This document shows positions 8,056-15,750 of a DNA stretch of 28,696 nucleotides, one piece after another. Both the position numbers and the translations under genes were made by a program. This DNA comes from Ruminococcus sp. Its GTDB lineage: Bacteria; Bacillota; Clostridia; Oscillospirales; Ruminococcaceae. The stretch is from contig JAGAQS010000282.1 in the NCBI GenBank assembly GCA_017622635.1, forward strand, positions 1-28,696, given 5' to 3'. The notes below the pieces were generated by a model, which saw nothing but the letters and a program-made list of their open reading frames with translations, did not search any database and was not told where the DNA came from. Position 1 is the first letter of the stretch. Every line of letters starts with the position of its first letter.

Positions 8056-8586
8056 TCAGTTGTTCATGCCTATTTCAATAGCCTTGAAATTGTTTTCAAT
8101 AAGGTGAGCCTTTGAGGGCGGTACAACTTTTTCGATAGCCTTTTTAACGGTTTCAAGTGTGAAAAGATTGGTTTCCTTTATAAGCTTACCGAGAAGAATT
8201 ATATTTGAACCGCCTTTCAGAGCGTTGTCTTCTGCAAGCTGTGAGGACGGAATATAATAACATTCAACGTCGTCCCTTTCGCACTTTGAGTCAATAAGAG
8301 TGCTGTCTATAAAGATTTTTCCGTTTGGCTTTACAGCGTCAACGAACTTGTCAAAAGACGGCTGATTCATTGCAATGAGAATATCGGGAGCAAGTACAAG
8401 CGGTGAACCTATGGGTTCGTCGGAAATACATACAGAACAGTTAGCCGTACCTCCACGCATTTCAGGACCGTAAGAGGGCAACCATGAAAGTTCCTTGCTG
8501 TCCATAAGACCGCAGTAAGCAAGAATTTTTCCGGCAAAGAGTACACCCTGTCCGCCGAAACCTGCAAGAAGAATTTCAGTAGTCAT
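8056..8586 (-). CDS. 2-oxoacid:ferredoxin oxidoreductase, gamma subunit
   Basis: 176 residues. It opens with [19 protein letters not shown], the glycine-rich signature of the gamma domain, followed by the [17 protein letters not shown] segment that is near-invariant in this family, then a Rossmann-like core ([14 protein letters not shown]). The gamma subunit completes the oxidoreductase with alpha, beta and the ferredoxin-like delta. Its ATG overlaps the last base of the beta stop, so it is translationally coupled. It is the last gene of the unit and is followed by a bidirectional terminator. The 2-oxoglutarate and branched-chain versions cannot be separated from this subunit. Confidence 0.9.
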   Translation of the reverse strand: MTTEILLAGFGGQGVLFAGKILAYCGLMDSKELSWLPSYGPEMRGGTANCSVCISDEPIGSPLVLAPDILIAMNQPSFDKFVDAVKPNGKIFIDSTLIDSKCERDDVECYYIPSSQLAEDNALKGGSNIILLGKLIKETNLFTLETVKKAIEKVVPPSKAHLIENNFKAIEIGMNN

Positions 8587-9341
8587 TACTTGTTACCTCC
8601 TTCCGCTGTAACGTCCTTGTAAACTCCGAGAGGATAATAAGGAATCATTTCGTCCTGAAGTCTCTTTATTGCCTCAACAGGAGACATTCCCCAGTTAGTC
8701 GGGCAGGTTGAAAGAACTTCAACGATAGACAGACCTCTTTTTTCTTTCTGATTTTCAAAAGCCTTTCTGATAGCCTTTTTAGCCTCACGGATATGCGGTA
8801 CTGTATCTACTGCAACACGCTGTGCGAGAGCCGTACCTGTGAGTGTGGAAAGCATTTCACATACTCTTACGGGGTATCCTGCAAGTTCGGGGTCACGTCC
8901 GTAAGGTGTTGTCTGTGTAACCTGTCCCGGAATGGTTGTGGGAGCCATCTGACCGCCCGTCATTCCGTAGATAGTGTTGTTTATAAAGATAATAACGATA
9001 TTTTCACCACGTGCACCGACGTGAACAGTTTCGGCAGTACCGATAGCAGCAAGGTCACCATCTCCCTGATATGTAAATACGAACTTATCGGGATTTGTTC
9101 TCTTTACACCTGTAGCAACTGCGGGAGCTCGTCCGTGCGGTGCTTCAATCATGTCACAGTTAAAATAATCGTAAGCCATAACCGAACAGCCGACAGGGCA
9201 TACACCTATTGTATCGCCCTCAATACCCATTTCGTCGATAACTTCACAAAGTATTCTGTGTACAATACCGTGAGTACAGCCTGGGCAGTAATGCGTTGGA
9301 ACATCAATAAGCGATTTCGGTCTTTCAAATACAACAGCCAT
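8586..9341 (-). CDS. 2-oxoacid:ferredoxin oxidoreductase, beta (TPP-binding) subunit
   Basis: 251 residues. CPGCTHG at 19-25 opens the protein. GDGD at 93-96, followed 25 residues later by NN (121-122), is the thiamine pyrophosphate/Mg2+ motif, and YGMTGGQ follows as in this family. The subunit decarboxylates the 2-oxoacid on TPP and passes electrons through an iron-sulphur cluster to ferredoxin, releasing an acyl-CoA; these enzymes can also run in the carboxylating direction. The start overlaps the alpha stop by one base and the end overlaps the gamma start. It has no fused ferredoxin domain, consistent with the separate ferredoxin gene upstream. Confidence 0.92.
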   Translation of the reverse strand: MAVVFERPKSLIDVPTHYCPGCTHGIVHRILCEVIDEMGIEGDTIGVCPVGCSVMAYDYFNCDMIEAPHGRAPAVATGVKRTNPDKFVFTYQGDGDLAAIGTAETVHVGARGENIVIIFINNTIYGMTGGQMAPTTIPGQVTQTTPYGRDPELAGYPVRVCEMLSTLTGTALAQRVAVDTVPHIREAKKAIRKAFENQKEKRGLSIVEVLSTCPTNWGMSPVEAIKRLQDEMIPYYPLGVYKDVTAEGGNK

Positions 9342-10399
9342 TATTCAGCACCTCCGACTTTTTTTATTTCTTCAAGAATTTCGGCAGGGGTAGGAATAAC
9401 GCCACCGGTTCTTCCGAAGAAGTAAACAGGCTTTGAGCAGTTTATAGCAAGTTTAACGTCGTCAATCATCTGACCCATAGACATTTCAACGTCAAGCAGG
9501 CACTTTGCGGATTTGCAAGCCTCGTTGATTTCTTTCACAGGGAAAGGCCATAATGTCTTGGGACGGAACATACCAGCCTTTATACCGATTTCACGGGCAG
9601 AATTTACCGCAGACTTTACAACACGTGCGGTTGCACCGTAAGCACAAAGAAGAATATCACAATCCTCAGTGCGATAAAGTTCGGCATCTGTTTCTTCTGC
9701 CTTGACTTTTTCGTATCTCTCAAAACGTTCATATACAGAACTCTGGAGTTCGTCGGGTTTAAGATAGAGGGAATTAATAATATGATGTTCTCTCTTATTC
9801 TTGTGACCGTCGGCAGTCCATGAACTCTTGTCATAATCGTTTACGGAAATTTCAGGGAATGAAACAGGTTCCATCATCTGACCAAGCAGACCGTCGGCAA
9901 GAATCATTGCAGGGATTCTGTATTTGTCGGCACGGTCAAAAGCAGTTACAACCATGTCGACCATTTCCTGAACGGAAGCGGGTGCATATACGAGTAGGTG
10001 GAAGTCACCGTGACCGAGAGCCTTTGTAGCCTGCCAGTAATCAGCCTGTGACGGCTGGATACCGCCAAGACCCGGACCGCCTCTCTGTACGTTTATAATA
10101 ACGGCAGGAACGTCAGAACCTGCAAGATATGAAATACCCTCACCCTTGAGTGAAATTCCGGGTGAAGAAGATGATGTCATAGCACGAACGCCTGTAGACG
10201 CTGCACCGAGTACCATATTTATAGCGGCAATTTCAGATTCTGCCTGTAAAAACACACCGCCTGCCTTATGCATACGTTTAGACATATAAGCGGCAAGTTC
10301 AGTCTGTGGGGTAATGGGATAGCCAAAGAAACATTTACAGCCTGCACGGATAGCAGCTTCGGCGAGTGCCTCATTACCTTTCATTAAATTTCTTTCCAA
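9341..10399 (-). CDS. vorB: 2-oxoacid:ferredoxin oxidoreductase, alpha subunit (VorB/KorA type)
   Basis: 352 residues. MKGNEALAEAAIRAGCKCFFGYPITPQTE is the typical opening; QAESEIAAINMVLGAASTG and RGGPGLGGIQPSQADY follow, all landmarks of the pyrimidine-binding domain, then a C-terminal transketolase-like domain. The length fits the separate alpha subunit of 2-ketoisovalerate (Vor) and 2-oxoglutarate (Kor) enzymes, not the fused form. The first codon is TTG at 10399, supported by AAAGGAG nine bases upstream; an in-frame ATG at 10384 lies too far from that site. It sits between the ferredoxin and the beta gene. Branched-chain 2-oxoacid use is likely in a rumen or gut anaerobe that makes or uses branched short-chain acids, but this is inference. 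Confidence 0.88.
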   Translation of the reverse strand: MERNLMKGNEALAEAAIRAGCKCFFGYPITPQTELAAYMSKRMHKAGGVFLQAESEIAAINMVLGAASTGVRAMTSSSSPGISLKGEGISYLAGSDVPAVIINVQRGGPGLGGIQPSQADYWQATKALGHGDFHLLVYAPASVQEMVDMVVTAFDRADKYRIPAMILADGLLGQMMEPVSFPEISVNDYDKSSWTADGHKNKREHHIINSLYLKPDELQSSVYERFERYEKVKAEETDAELYRTEDCDILLCAYGATARVVKSAVNSAREIGIKAGMFRPKTLWPFPVKEINEACKSAKCLLDVEMSMGQMIDDVKLAINCSKPVYFFGRTGGVIPTPAEILEEIKKVGGAE

Positions 10400-10408
10400 A
10401 GCAAAAAG

Positions 10409-10415
10409 CTCCTTT
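10409..10415 (-). promoter_or_regulatory. Ribosome binding site deciding a TTG start for the alpha subunit
   Basis: AAAGGAG on the minus strand is separated by nine bases from the TTG at 10399, and by 24 from the next in-frame ATG. This favours TTG as the start. Confidence 0.65.
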
Positions 10416-10418
10416 CAA

Positions 10419-10625
10419 TTATTTTTCAACGATAATAGCACAGTCCGGACACATAATTCCGCACATTGCACAGCCTATGCACGCACTTTCGTCAGTACAT
10501 ACAGCATAGAAATATCCTTTTTTATTACGTTTTTCTTTCTGAAGCGAAACGATTTTTTTAGGACAGGCTGTCGCACAGAGTCCACAGCCCTTACAGCGTT
10601 CGGTAACAACTGTCATTTTAGCCAT
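10419..10625 (-). CDS. Ferredoxin-like 2x[4Fe-4S] subunit (delta)
   Basis: 68 residues with two cysteine quartets: Cys11, 14, 17 and 21, then Cys49, 52, 55 and 59, both CxxCxxCxxxC and both followed by Pro. The extra residues between the clusters (about 22-48, Lys-rich) are usual for the delta subunit of Kor/Vor/Por enzymes. It should relay electrons from the TPP subunit to free ferredoxin. The ATG at 10625 follows AAAGGAG and lies 26 bases downstream of the ATPase gene. Confidence 0.92.
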   Translation of the reverse strand: MAKMTVVTERCKGCGLCATACPKKIVSLQKEKRNKKGYFYAVCTDESACIGCAMCGIMCPDCAIIVEK

Positions 10626-10651
10626 TAATCAACAGCTCCTTTCTTTTATAA

Positions 10652-11311
10652 TCATATTTCCCATATCGGCTTTACATATACTTTAACGGGGTAAGCGTCG
10701 GGATTTTCTGTAAGTTCGGCAAATTCTTCCGGAAATGTGGTAAACACAATCGGCAGACCCGTTTTAACTGAAATTTCGGAAGCAAATTCTTCTGAACCCT
10801 CTATAATTTCAAGGGTTGTTTCCTTTCCGAGATTGGTGTTATTGACGATAGCGGTATGCTTCATACGTGACGCATTTTCTATCTCATACATCAATGAAAC
10901 GGTTTCGTCAGGGGTTGCCGTGAGATAACGTCTCTGATTGATTACATAGAACATATCAACGTCGTCACCGTAAGCAGAGAGTGCGTCCGCATAACGACCG
11001 AGTGCAACCGCCCCCGCATCGTCACCGCCCACGTCAATAATAAGACAGTCTTCACTTTTGGCAATCTGTTCAAGGTCAAACTGTATTGACGGAATGTCAA
11101 GATTGCTGTTTGCAAAATCGGGGGCAATAAGTTTTATGTTATTTTCCTCAAAAAGCCCTTTGAAATCGGCTGTACGGAAATAGGGGTTTACTATATCGAG
11201 GTCTACAACCGCAACAGACCTGCCCTCACGGTGAGCCTGCATGGCAAGATTTACGGCGAGATTTGTTTTACCACTGCCGTAATGTCCTGTAATAATTGTA
11301 ATTTTTTTCAT
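10652..11311 (-). CDS. P-loop ATPase of the MinD/CobQ-like group, first gene of the oxidoreductase operon
   Basis: 219 residues, cytoplasmic. Walker A is GHYGSGKT (9-16), not the deviant KGG form of ParA/MinD. AVVDLDIVNPYFRTADF (34-50) and LIIDVGGDDAGAVALGRYA give the Walker B-like and switch regions; later comes IVNNTNLG, a nucleotide-specificity-like loop. This SIMIBI-type ATPase leads the operon that encodes the oxidoreductase, with an independent promoter at 11363-11391. A role in assembling the iron-sulphur or TPP enzyme, or in regulating it, would fit the context, but the sequence does not prove any function. The ATG at 11311 has AAAGGA upstream. Confidence 0.8.
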   Translation of the reverse strand: MKKITIITGHYGSGKTNLAVNLAMQAHREGRSVAVVDLDIVNPYFRTADFKGLFEENNIKLIAPDFANSNLDIPSIQFDLEQIAKSEDCLIIDVGGDDAGAVALGRYADALSAYGDDVDMFYVINQRRYLTATPDETVSLMYEIENASRMKHTAIVNNTNLGKETTLEIIEGSEEFASEISVKTGLPIVFTTFPEEFAELTENPDAYPVKVYVKPIWEI

Positions 11312-11362
11312 ATTGTCCTTTCCGCCGTAACGATAACGGCAAAGAAAAAGTCTGTATCTTAT

Positions 11363-11391
11363 ATTATACCATGTACGGCGGACAATTGCAA
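11363..11391 (-). promoter_or_regulatory. Sigma-A promoter of the ATPase-oxidoreductase operon
   Basis: On the minus strand: TTGCAA (11391-11386), a 17-base spacer, TATAAT (11368-11363) with TGG just before it (extended -10). The 5' leader of about 45 bases carries a small GCCGT/ACGGC hairpin close to the ribosome binding site of the ATPase gene at 11311. Confidence 0.85.
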
Positions 11392-11430
11392 GAAAATTTT
11401 CATTCCGGACGATTTGTAAAAACTAACAGA

Positions 11431-11463
11431 AAAAATCCCCTGACAGAAAGCCAGAGGATTTTT
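11431..11463 (-). terminator. Terminator of the fatty acid biosynthesis operon
   Basis: Twelve-base arms, 11431-11442 and 11452-11463, pair with one mismatch around a 9-base loop. On the minus strand the hairpin ends in a T-run, seven bases after the acpP stop. This closes the long fab/acc transcript before the next promoter. Confidence 0.88.
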
Positions 11464-11470
11464 AATCTGC

Positions 11471-11707
11471 TTATTCAGCGTCGGAATTTTTTTCAATGTA
11501 AGCTGCAATATCGCCTACAGTCTTGATTTCCTCAACAGCTTCGTCAGGAATGGATATGTCGAACTCGTCTTCAATAGTAGTGATAAGGTCAACAATGTCA
11601 AGAGAGTCTGCACCGAGGTCGTCCTGAATATTAGCTGTAAGAGTAACATCGTCAGCTTCAACGCCGAGCTGTTCTACAATAATATCCTTGAGCTTGTCAA
11701 AAATCAT
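11471..11707 (-). CDS. acpP: Acyl carrier protein
   Basis: 78 residues, acidic. Ser35 in [10 protein letters not shown] is the 4'-phosphopantetheine attachment site, preceded by [11 protein letters not shown] and followed by the usual helices ([12 protein letters not shown]). ACP carries the growing chain between all Fab enzymes encoded upstream. The ATG at 11707 follows a strong GAGGAGG. It is the last gene of the operon, set off from accA by 66 bases that contain a hairpin; in many Clostridia acpP lies next to fabH instead. The gap may allow separate mRNA stability or expression for a protein needed in excess. Confidence 0.96.
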   Translation of the reverse strand: MIFDKLKDIIVEQLGVEADDVTLTANIQDDLGADSLDIVDLITTIEDEFDISIPDEAVEEIKTVGDIAAYIEKNSDAE

Positions 11708-11734
11708 AGTTATTTCCTCCTCATTGTATTTTAT

Positions 11735-11761
11735 TTCCGTATCAATATAAAGAATACGGAA
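11735..11761 (-). promoter_or_regulatory. Intercistronic hairpin between accA and acpP
   Basis: TTCCGTAT (11735-11742) pairs perfectly with ATACGGAA (11754-11761) around an 11-base loop. No T-run follows on the minus strand, so it is not a usual terminator. It ends 27 bases before acpP and could be a processing or stabilising element that separates acpP mRNA from the rest. Confidence 0.5.
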
Positions 11762-11773
11762 TCAAAAAGCGGT

Positions 11774-12580
11774 TTATTCTGTGAACTCACCGATTTTTCT
11801 AAATTTAGTATAACGTTCTTTAAGCAAAACGTCAATATCTTTTTTACATTTTTCAGGAATTTTGAGTGACAAATATTCCTTGATATTTTCTGAAATTTTG
11901 TCTAAATCGTTATGTGCCCCCCCGAGAGGTTCTTCAATAATGGTTTCGGCAACACCGAGACTGACCATATCTTCTGCGGTAATACGCATAATTTCGCTTG
12001 CTTCCTGTTCACGTGAAGAATCTTTCCAGAGGATACTTGCGAACCCTCTCGGTGAAAGCACAGAATACTGTGCGTTTTCAAGCATTGCAAGCTCGTCACA
12101 TACTCCGAGTGCCAACGCTCCGCCACTTCCTGCCTCTCCAAGAATTATTGAAATTATGGGTGTACGTAAAGTCATGAACTCTGCAATATTCTTTGCGATA
12201 GCCTCGCCCTGCCCACGTTCTTCGGCTGATATTCCGCAGAAAGCCCCGGGGGTGTCAATAAAGCAGACAATCGGTCTGTGAAATTTTTCAGCCTGTCTTG
12301 CAAGACGCAGTGCCTTTCTGTAGCCTTCGGGGTGGGGCATTGCAAAGTTACAGGTTTTGTTTTCGTTTATGTCACGTCCCTTTACTTCCGCAATAATCGT
12401 CACGGGGATATTGTTAAGCCTTGCAATACCGCCCATAACAGCATTGTCGTCACCGAAAAGCCTGTCACCGTGCATTTCATAGAAATCAGTAAATATAAGA
12501 GGGATATAGTCGTTTATAGTGGGTCTGCCTTTTGTGTGGACAAGCTGAATACATTCCCATGCGGATTTTTTACCGTCCAT
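11774..12580 (-). CDS. accA: Acetyl-CoA carboxylase carboxyltransferase, alpha subunit
   Basis: 268 residues. Crotonase-fold landmarks are clear: GGIARLNNIPVTIIAEVKGRD, then CFIDTPGAFCGISAEERGQG and ISIILGEAGSGGALALGV, which form the oxyanion and CoA-binding parts. It is shorter at the N-terminus than the E. coli subunit (about 319), as is common in Clostridia. With AccD it moves the carboxyl group from carboxybiotin to acetyl-CoA, making malonyl-CoA for FabD. The ATG at 12580 lies three bases after the accD stop, so the two are made together. Confidence 0.94.
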   Translation of the reverse strand: MDGKKSAWECIQLVHTKGRPTINDYIPLIFTDFYEMHGDRLFGDDNAVMGGIARLNNIPVTIIAEVKGRDINENKTCNFAMPHPEGYRKALRLARQAEKFHRPIVCFIDTPGAFCGISAEERGQGEAIAKNIAEFMTLRTPIISIILGEAGSGGALALGVCDELAMLENAQYSVLSPRGFASILWKDSSREQEASEIMRITAEDMVSLGVAETIIEEPLGGAHNDLDKISENIKEYLSLKIPEKCKKDIDVLLKERYTKFRKIGEFTE

Positions 12581-12583
12581 TGT

Positions 12584-13435
12584 TCAGACCTCCTTTTCCT
12601 GCGGATAATAACCGTGAAGTTTCAGAAGATGAGAGAGGGTACTCCGCATTTTTCTGCGTTCAACAATCATATCCACAAAACCTTTTTCGTACTGAAACTC
12701 CGCAAGCTGAAAATCGTCGGGAAGTTTCTGTTTTATTGTACTCTCAATAACACGTCTGCCCGCAAAACCGATTAATACTTTGGGTTCGGCAATGATTATG
12801 TCACCAAGAGACGCAAAACTTGCCGTTACTCCGCCTGTTGTGGGGTCAGTCATTACGGTTATATAAAGACCGCCGTTATCGCTGTGAAGTTTCACAGCTC
12901 CCGACGTTTTAGCCATCTGCATGAGCGAAACAATTCCCTCCTGCATTCTTGCACCGCCCGAAGCAGTGAACATGATAACAGGCAGTGAATTTTCTGTTGC
13001 ATACTCAAATGCACGTGTAATCTTTTCACCTGCCACGCTTCCCATTGAACCCATCATATAATGTGAATCCATGATACCTATAACGGCAGGAGAACCTTTT
13101 ATTGTGGCTGTCCCTGTAACAACGGAATCTTTCAGACCTGTCTTTTCGCGGAGTTCCTGCTGTTTTTCGGCGTACTTCGGAAAATCTATGGGGTTTCCGC
13201 TAATCATTTCCGAATCAAGTTCCTTAAAACTGTCCCTGTCAACAGTAATTTCTATTCTTTCCGAAACGGAGAGCCTGCCGTGATAGTTACAGTTCGGACA
13301 AACTTTGTGAAGTTCCTCATAGCGTTCAAGAAGTACACTGCTCTGACATCTCGGACATTTGAACGTTTCCCGTTCTTCTTCGTCATTACCGTCATTGAAA
13401 CGCTTTTTTACAACCTTAAAAAAATCTTCAAACAT
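12584..13435 (-). CDS. accD: Acetyl-CoA carboxylase carboxyltransferase, beta subunit
   Basis: 283 residues. An N-terminal C4 zinc ribbon has CPRC (Cys27, Cys30) and CPNC (Cys46, Cys49), as in other AccD proteins. The crotonase-like core includes GSMGSVAGEKITRAFEYA, FTASGGARMQEGIVSLMQMAKT and DPTTGGVTASFASLGDI. Partner of AccA in the carboxyltransferase. The start at 13435 lies 21 bases after accC. Confidence 0.94.
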   Translation of the reverse strand: MFEDFFKVVKKRFNDGNDEEERETFKCPRCQSSVLLERYEELHKVCPNCNYHGRLSVSERIEITVDRDSFKELDSEMISGNPIDFPKYAEKQQELREKTGLKDSVVTGTATIKGSPAVIGIMDSHYMMGSMGSVAGEKITRAFEYATENSLPVIMFTASGGARMQEGIVSLMQMAKTSGAVKLHSDNGGLYITVMTDPTTGGVTASFASLGDIIIAEPKVLIGFAGRRVIESTIKQKLPDDFQLAEFQYEKGFVDMIVERRKMRSTLSHLLKLHGYYPQEKEV

Positions 13436-13456
13436 TTATTTCACCGTACTCCGTGT

Positions 13457-14812
13457 TTAGTTCTTTTTGTGCTTTTCCATGTACCTGTTAAGGAAACCGA
13501 TATCATAGTTGCCGTTTTTAAAATCAGGGTGTTTTATGATTTCAAGATGAAAATCTATATTTGTGTCAACACCGTCAACGATAAATTCCGACAAAGCCCA
13601 TTTCATTTTCCTTATAGCGTCGTCTCTGTCAGAACCGTGTGCAATTAACTTGCTTATCATTGAATCGTAATAGGGTGTGATTGTGTAGCCCTGATAAACA
13701 GCACCGTCTATTCTTATTCCCGGACCGCCGGGCATATATAGTGCCGTAATAGTTCCGGGAGAGGGGCGGAAATCAAGTTCGGGATTTTCGGCATTTATTC
13801 TGCACTCAATCGCATGACCGTTTATTTTTATATCTTCCTGTTTTATATTTAACGGCATATCCGACGCAATTTCAATCTGTGCTTTTACAAGGTCAACACC
13901 TGTTACTTCTTCTGTAATGGGGTGTTCAACCTGAATACGTGTATTCATTTCCATGAAATAAAAATCACGGTTTTCGTCAACAAGAAATTCGATAGTACCT
14001 GCATTGTAATATCCGCACTGCTTTGCGGCAGTAACGGCTGCCTCTCCCATTTTTTTACGGAGTTCGGGGGATACTATCGGACTCGGACATTCTTCCATTA
14101 CTTTCTGATTTCTTCTCTGCATGGAACAGTCACGTTCACCGAGATAAACATAATTTCCGAATTTGTCGGCTAAAATCTGTATTTCAACATGATGCGGATT
14201 TATAAGAAACTTTTCAATATATACAGCGTCGTCACCGAAATAATTCTTTGCCTCACGCTGTGCGGCGGTCATCTGTGCTTCAAGTTCTTCCGGAGTGTCA
14301 ACACGTCTTATTCCACGTCCTCCGCCTCCTGCCGATGCTTTTACAAGTACGGGGTATCCTGCTTTTTCCGCAACTTTCCTTGCTTCCTCAAGAGACGAAA
14401 CAGCACCTTCCGAACCCGGAATTACAGGCACACCTGCGTTTTTCATAGTCTCTTTTGCTGCTGCCTTGTTGCCGAGCATTTCTATTGAGTTATATGACGG
14501 TCCTATAAAAACTATTCCGTATTTTTCGCAAAGACGTGCAAATTCTGCGTTTTCCGAAAGGAATCCGAATCCGGGGTGAATGGCTTCAGCACCGCAGTTC
14601 AGAGCAGCCTGAATAATTGCATTCATATTAAGATAACTGTCTTTAGTTGCGGGAGGACCTATACAAACAGCCTCGTCGGCAATCTGTGCATGGAGAGAGT
14701 TCCTGTCTGCTGTCGAATAAACGGCAACGCAACGGACACCGAGTTCACGGCACGCCCTTATGATACGCACCGCAATTTCTCCCCTGTTGGCAATTAAAAT
14801 TTTTCTGAACAT
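13457..14812 (-). CDS. accC: Biotin carboxylase subunit of acetyl-CoA carboxylase
   Basis: 451 residues, the usual family length. It begins FRKILIANRGEIAVRIIRAC, followed by the ATP-grasp glycine-rich loop KASAGGGGRGIRRV, the HVEIQILAD segment and EMNTRIQVEHPITE with metal- and bicarbonate-side residues, ending in the C-terminal barrel-like domain. It carboxylates the biotin on AccB using ATP and bicarbonate. The ATG at 14812 follows AAAGGAG and lies 11 bases after fabZ. Alone, such a protein could belong to another biotin enzyme, but the fab/acc neighbourhood settles it. Confidence 0.94.
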   Translation of the reverse strand: MFRKILIANRGEIAVRIIRACRELGVRCVAVYSTADRNSLHAQIADEAVCIGPPATKDSYLNMNAIIQAALNCGAEAIHPGFGFLSENAEFARLCEKYGIVFIGPSYNSIEMLGNKAAAKETMKNAGVPVIPGSEGAVSSLEEARKVAEKAGYPVLVKASAGGGGRGIRRVDTPEELEAQMTAAQREAKNYFGDDAVYIEKFLINPHHVEIQILADKFGNYVYLGERDCSMQRRNQKVMEECPSPIVSPELRKKMGEAAVTAAKQCGYYNAGTIEFLVDENRDFYFMEMNTRIQVEHPITEEVTGVDLVKAQIEIASDMPLNIKQEDIKINGHAIECRINAENPELDFRPSPGTITALYMPGGPGIRIDGAVYQGYTITPYYDSMISKLIAHGSDRDDAIRKMKWALSEFIVDGVDTNIDFHLEIIKHPDFKNGNYDIGFLNRYMEKHKKN

Positions 14813-14823
14813 CGCCTGCTCCT

Positions 14824-15264
14824 TTATTTGTCCGCAACAACACAGGTTATCTCACATGAAACAGCCTTTTCACCACCGACGGAAGCAAGTCCCTTACACG
14901 TTGCCACAGGTCCTCTCTGTCTTATAACCTCAACTTCAAGGTCAAGAACGTCTCCGGGGACAACCTGTCTCCTGAACTTAGCCTTGTCGATACCGCCGAA
15001 AAGACCGATTTTGCCCTTGAACTCAGGCTTTGAAAGCATACATACAGCACCGGCCTGTGCAAGCATTTCAATCATCAGAACACCCGGAGTTACAGGATAG
15101 TTCGGAAAATGACCCTTAAACCAGAAATCATCTTCCTTTATATATTTTCTTGCCTTTACTTTTACACCGACTTCCATTTCAACTATCTCGTCGATTAAAA
15201 GAAACGGGTCACGGTGCGGAATTATTTCCATAATCTGCTCTTTGTTCATAAGTATATCTGACAT
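14824..15264 (-). CDS. fabZ: 3-hydroxyacyl-ACP dehydratase FabZ
   Basis: 146 residues, single hot-dog fold. IIPHRDPFLLIDEI and GHFPNYPVTPGVLMIEMLAQ carry the catalytic His52 and Glu66. It dehydrates 3-hydroxyacyl-ACP to trans-2-enoyl-ACP, the substrate of FabK. No fabA or fabM isomerase gene is seen in this window, so how unsaturated chains arise is not explained here. It lies 21 bases after accB. Confidence 0.95.
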   Translation of the reverse strand: MSDILMNKEQIMEIIPHRDPFLLIDEIVEMEVGVKVKARKYIKEDDFWFKGHFPNYPVTPGVLMIEMLAQAGAVCMLSKPEFKGKIGLFGGIDKAKFRRQVVPGDVLDLEVEVIRQRGPVATCKGLASVGGEKAVSCEITCVVADK

Positions 15265-15285
15265 TTTATTGTCCTCCTGTATTCA

Positions 15286-15747
15286 TCACTTGATTATCAT
15301 AATAGGCTGGTCATATTCAACTGCCTGACCGTCGGAAACAAGAATTTTTTCAACAACGCCGTCAAAATCCGACTGAATTTCGTTCATAAGTTTCATTGAC
15401 TCGATAATCATGATAACGTCACCTTTTTTTACCTTGTCGCCGACTTTTACAAACGCAGGCTTGTCGGGTGACGGTGCAGCGTAGAAAGTTCCCACAATGG
15501 GAGACTTCACTATATTTCCGCTTATTGTATCTGCCGTTTTGTTTTCAGCAACAGGTGTGGGCGGTAAAGATACTGCATTCATACCCATTGGTACTGGCAT
15601 AACAGGTGGAGCAGGAATATTTTTCTTACCCTTTATTGTAATAGTTTTTTCACCGTCCTGAATTGTTATCTCAGAAAGTTCACGACTGCTCACAATATCA
15701 GCGATTTTTTCGATAGTCTCAATATCTATATTGTAGATTTCACTCAT
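15286..15747 (-). CDS. accB: Biotin carboxyl carrier protein of acetyl-CoA carboxylase
   Basis: 153 residues in three parts: an N-terminal domain (1-45), a Pro/Val/Ala-rich hinge (46-75) and a biotinyl domain (78-153). Lys119 within ESMKLMNEI is the biotin attachment site; Ser replaces the more common Ala before Met. The lipoyl-like hammerhead is complete (SPIVGTFYAAPSPD, then GQAVEYDQPIMII). The ATG at 15747 lies three bases after the fabF stop. Confidence 0.95.
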   Translation of the reverse strand: MSEIYNIDIETIEKIADIVSSRELSEITIQDGEKTITIKGKKNIPAPPVMPVPMGMNAVSLPPTPVAENKTADTISGNIVKSPIVGTFYAAPSPDKPAFVKVGDKVKKGDVIMIIESMKLMNEIQSDFDGVVEKILVSDGQAVEYDQPIMIIK

Positions 15748-15750
15748 AGA

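Noticed and set aside
8793..9425. A 210-codon open frame on the + strand opposite the beta subunit gene.
   Set aside because: It is antisense to a clearly real gene and its product is rich in Cys/Ser with no family features, as expected of a shadow frame.
12278..12775. A 165-codon + strand frame over accA/accD.
   Set aside because: Antisense shadow of two well-supported genes, with no ribosome site or family match.
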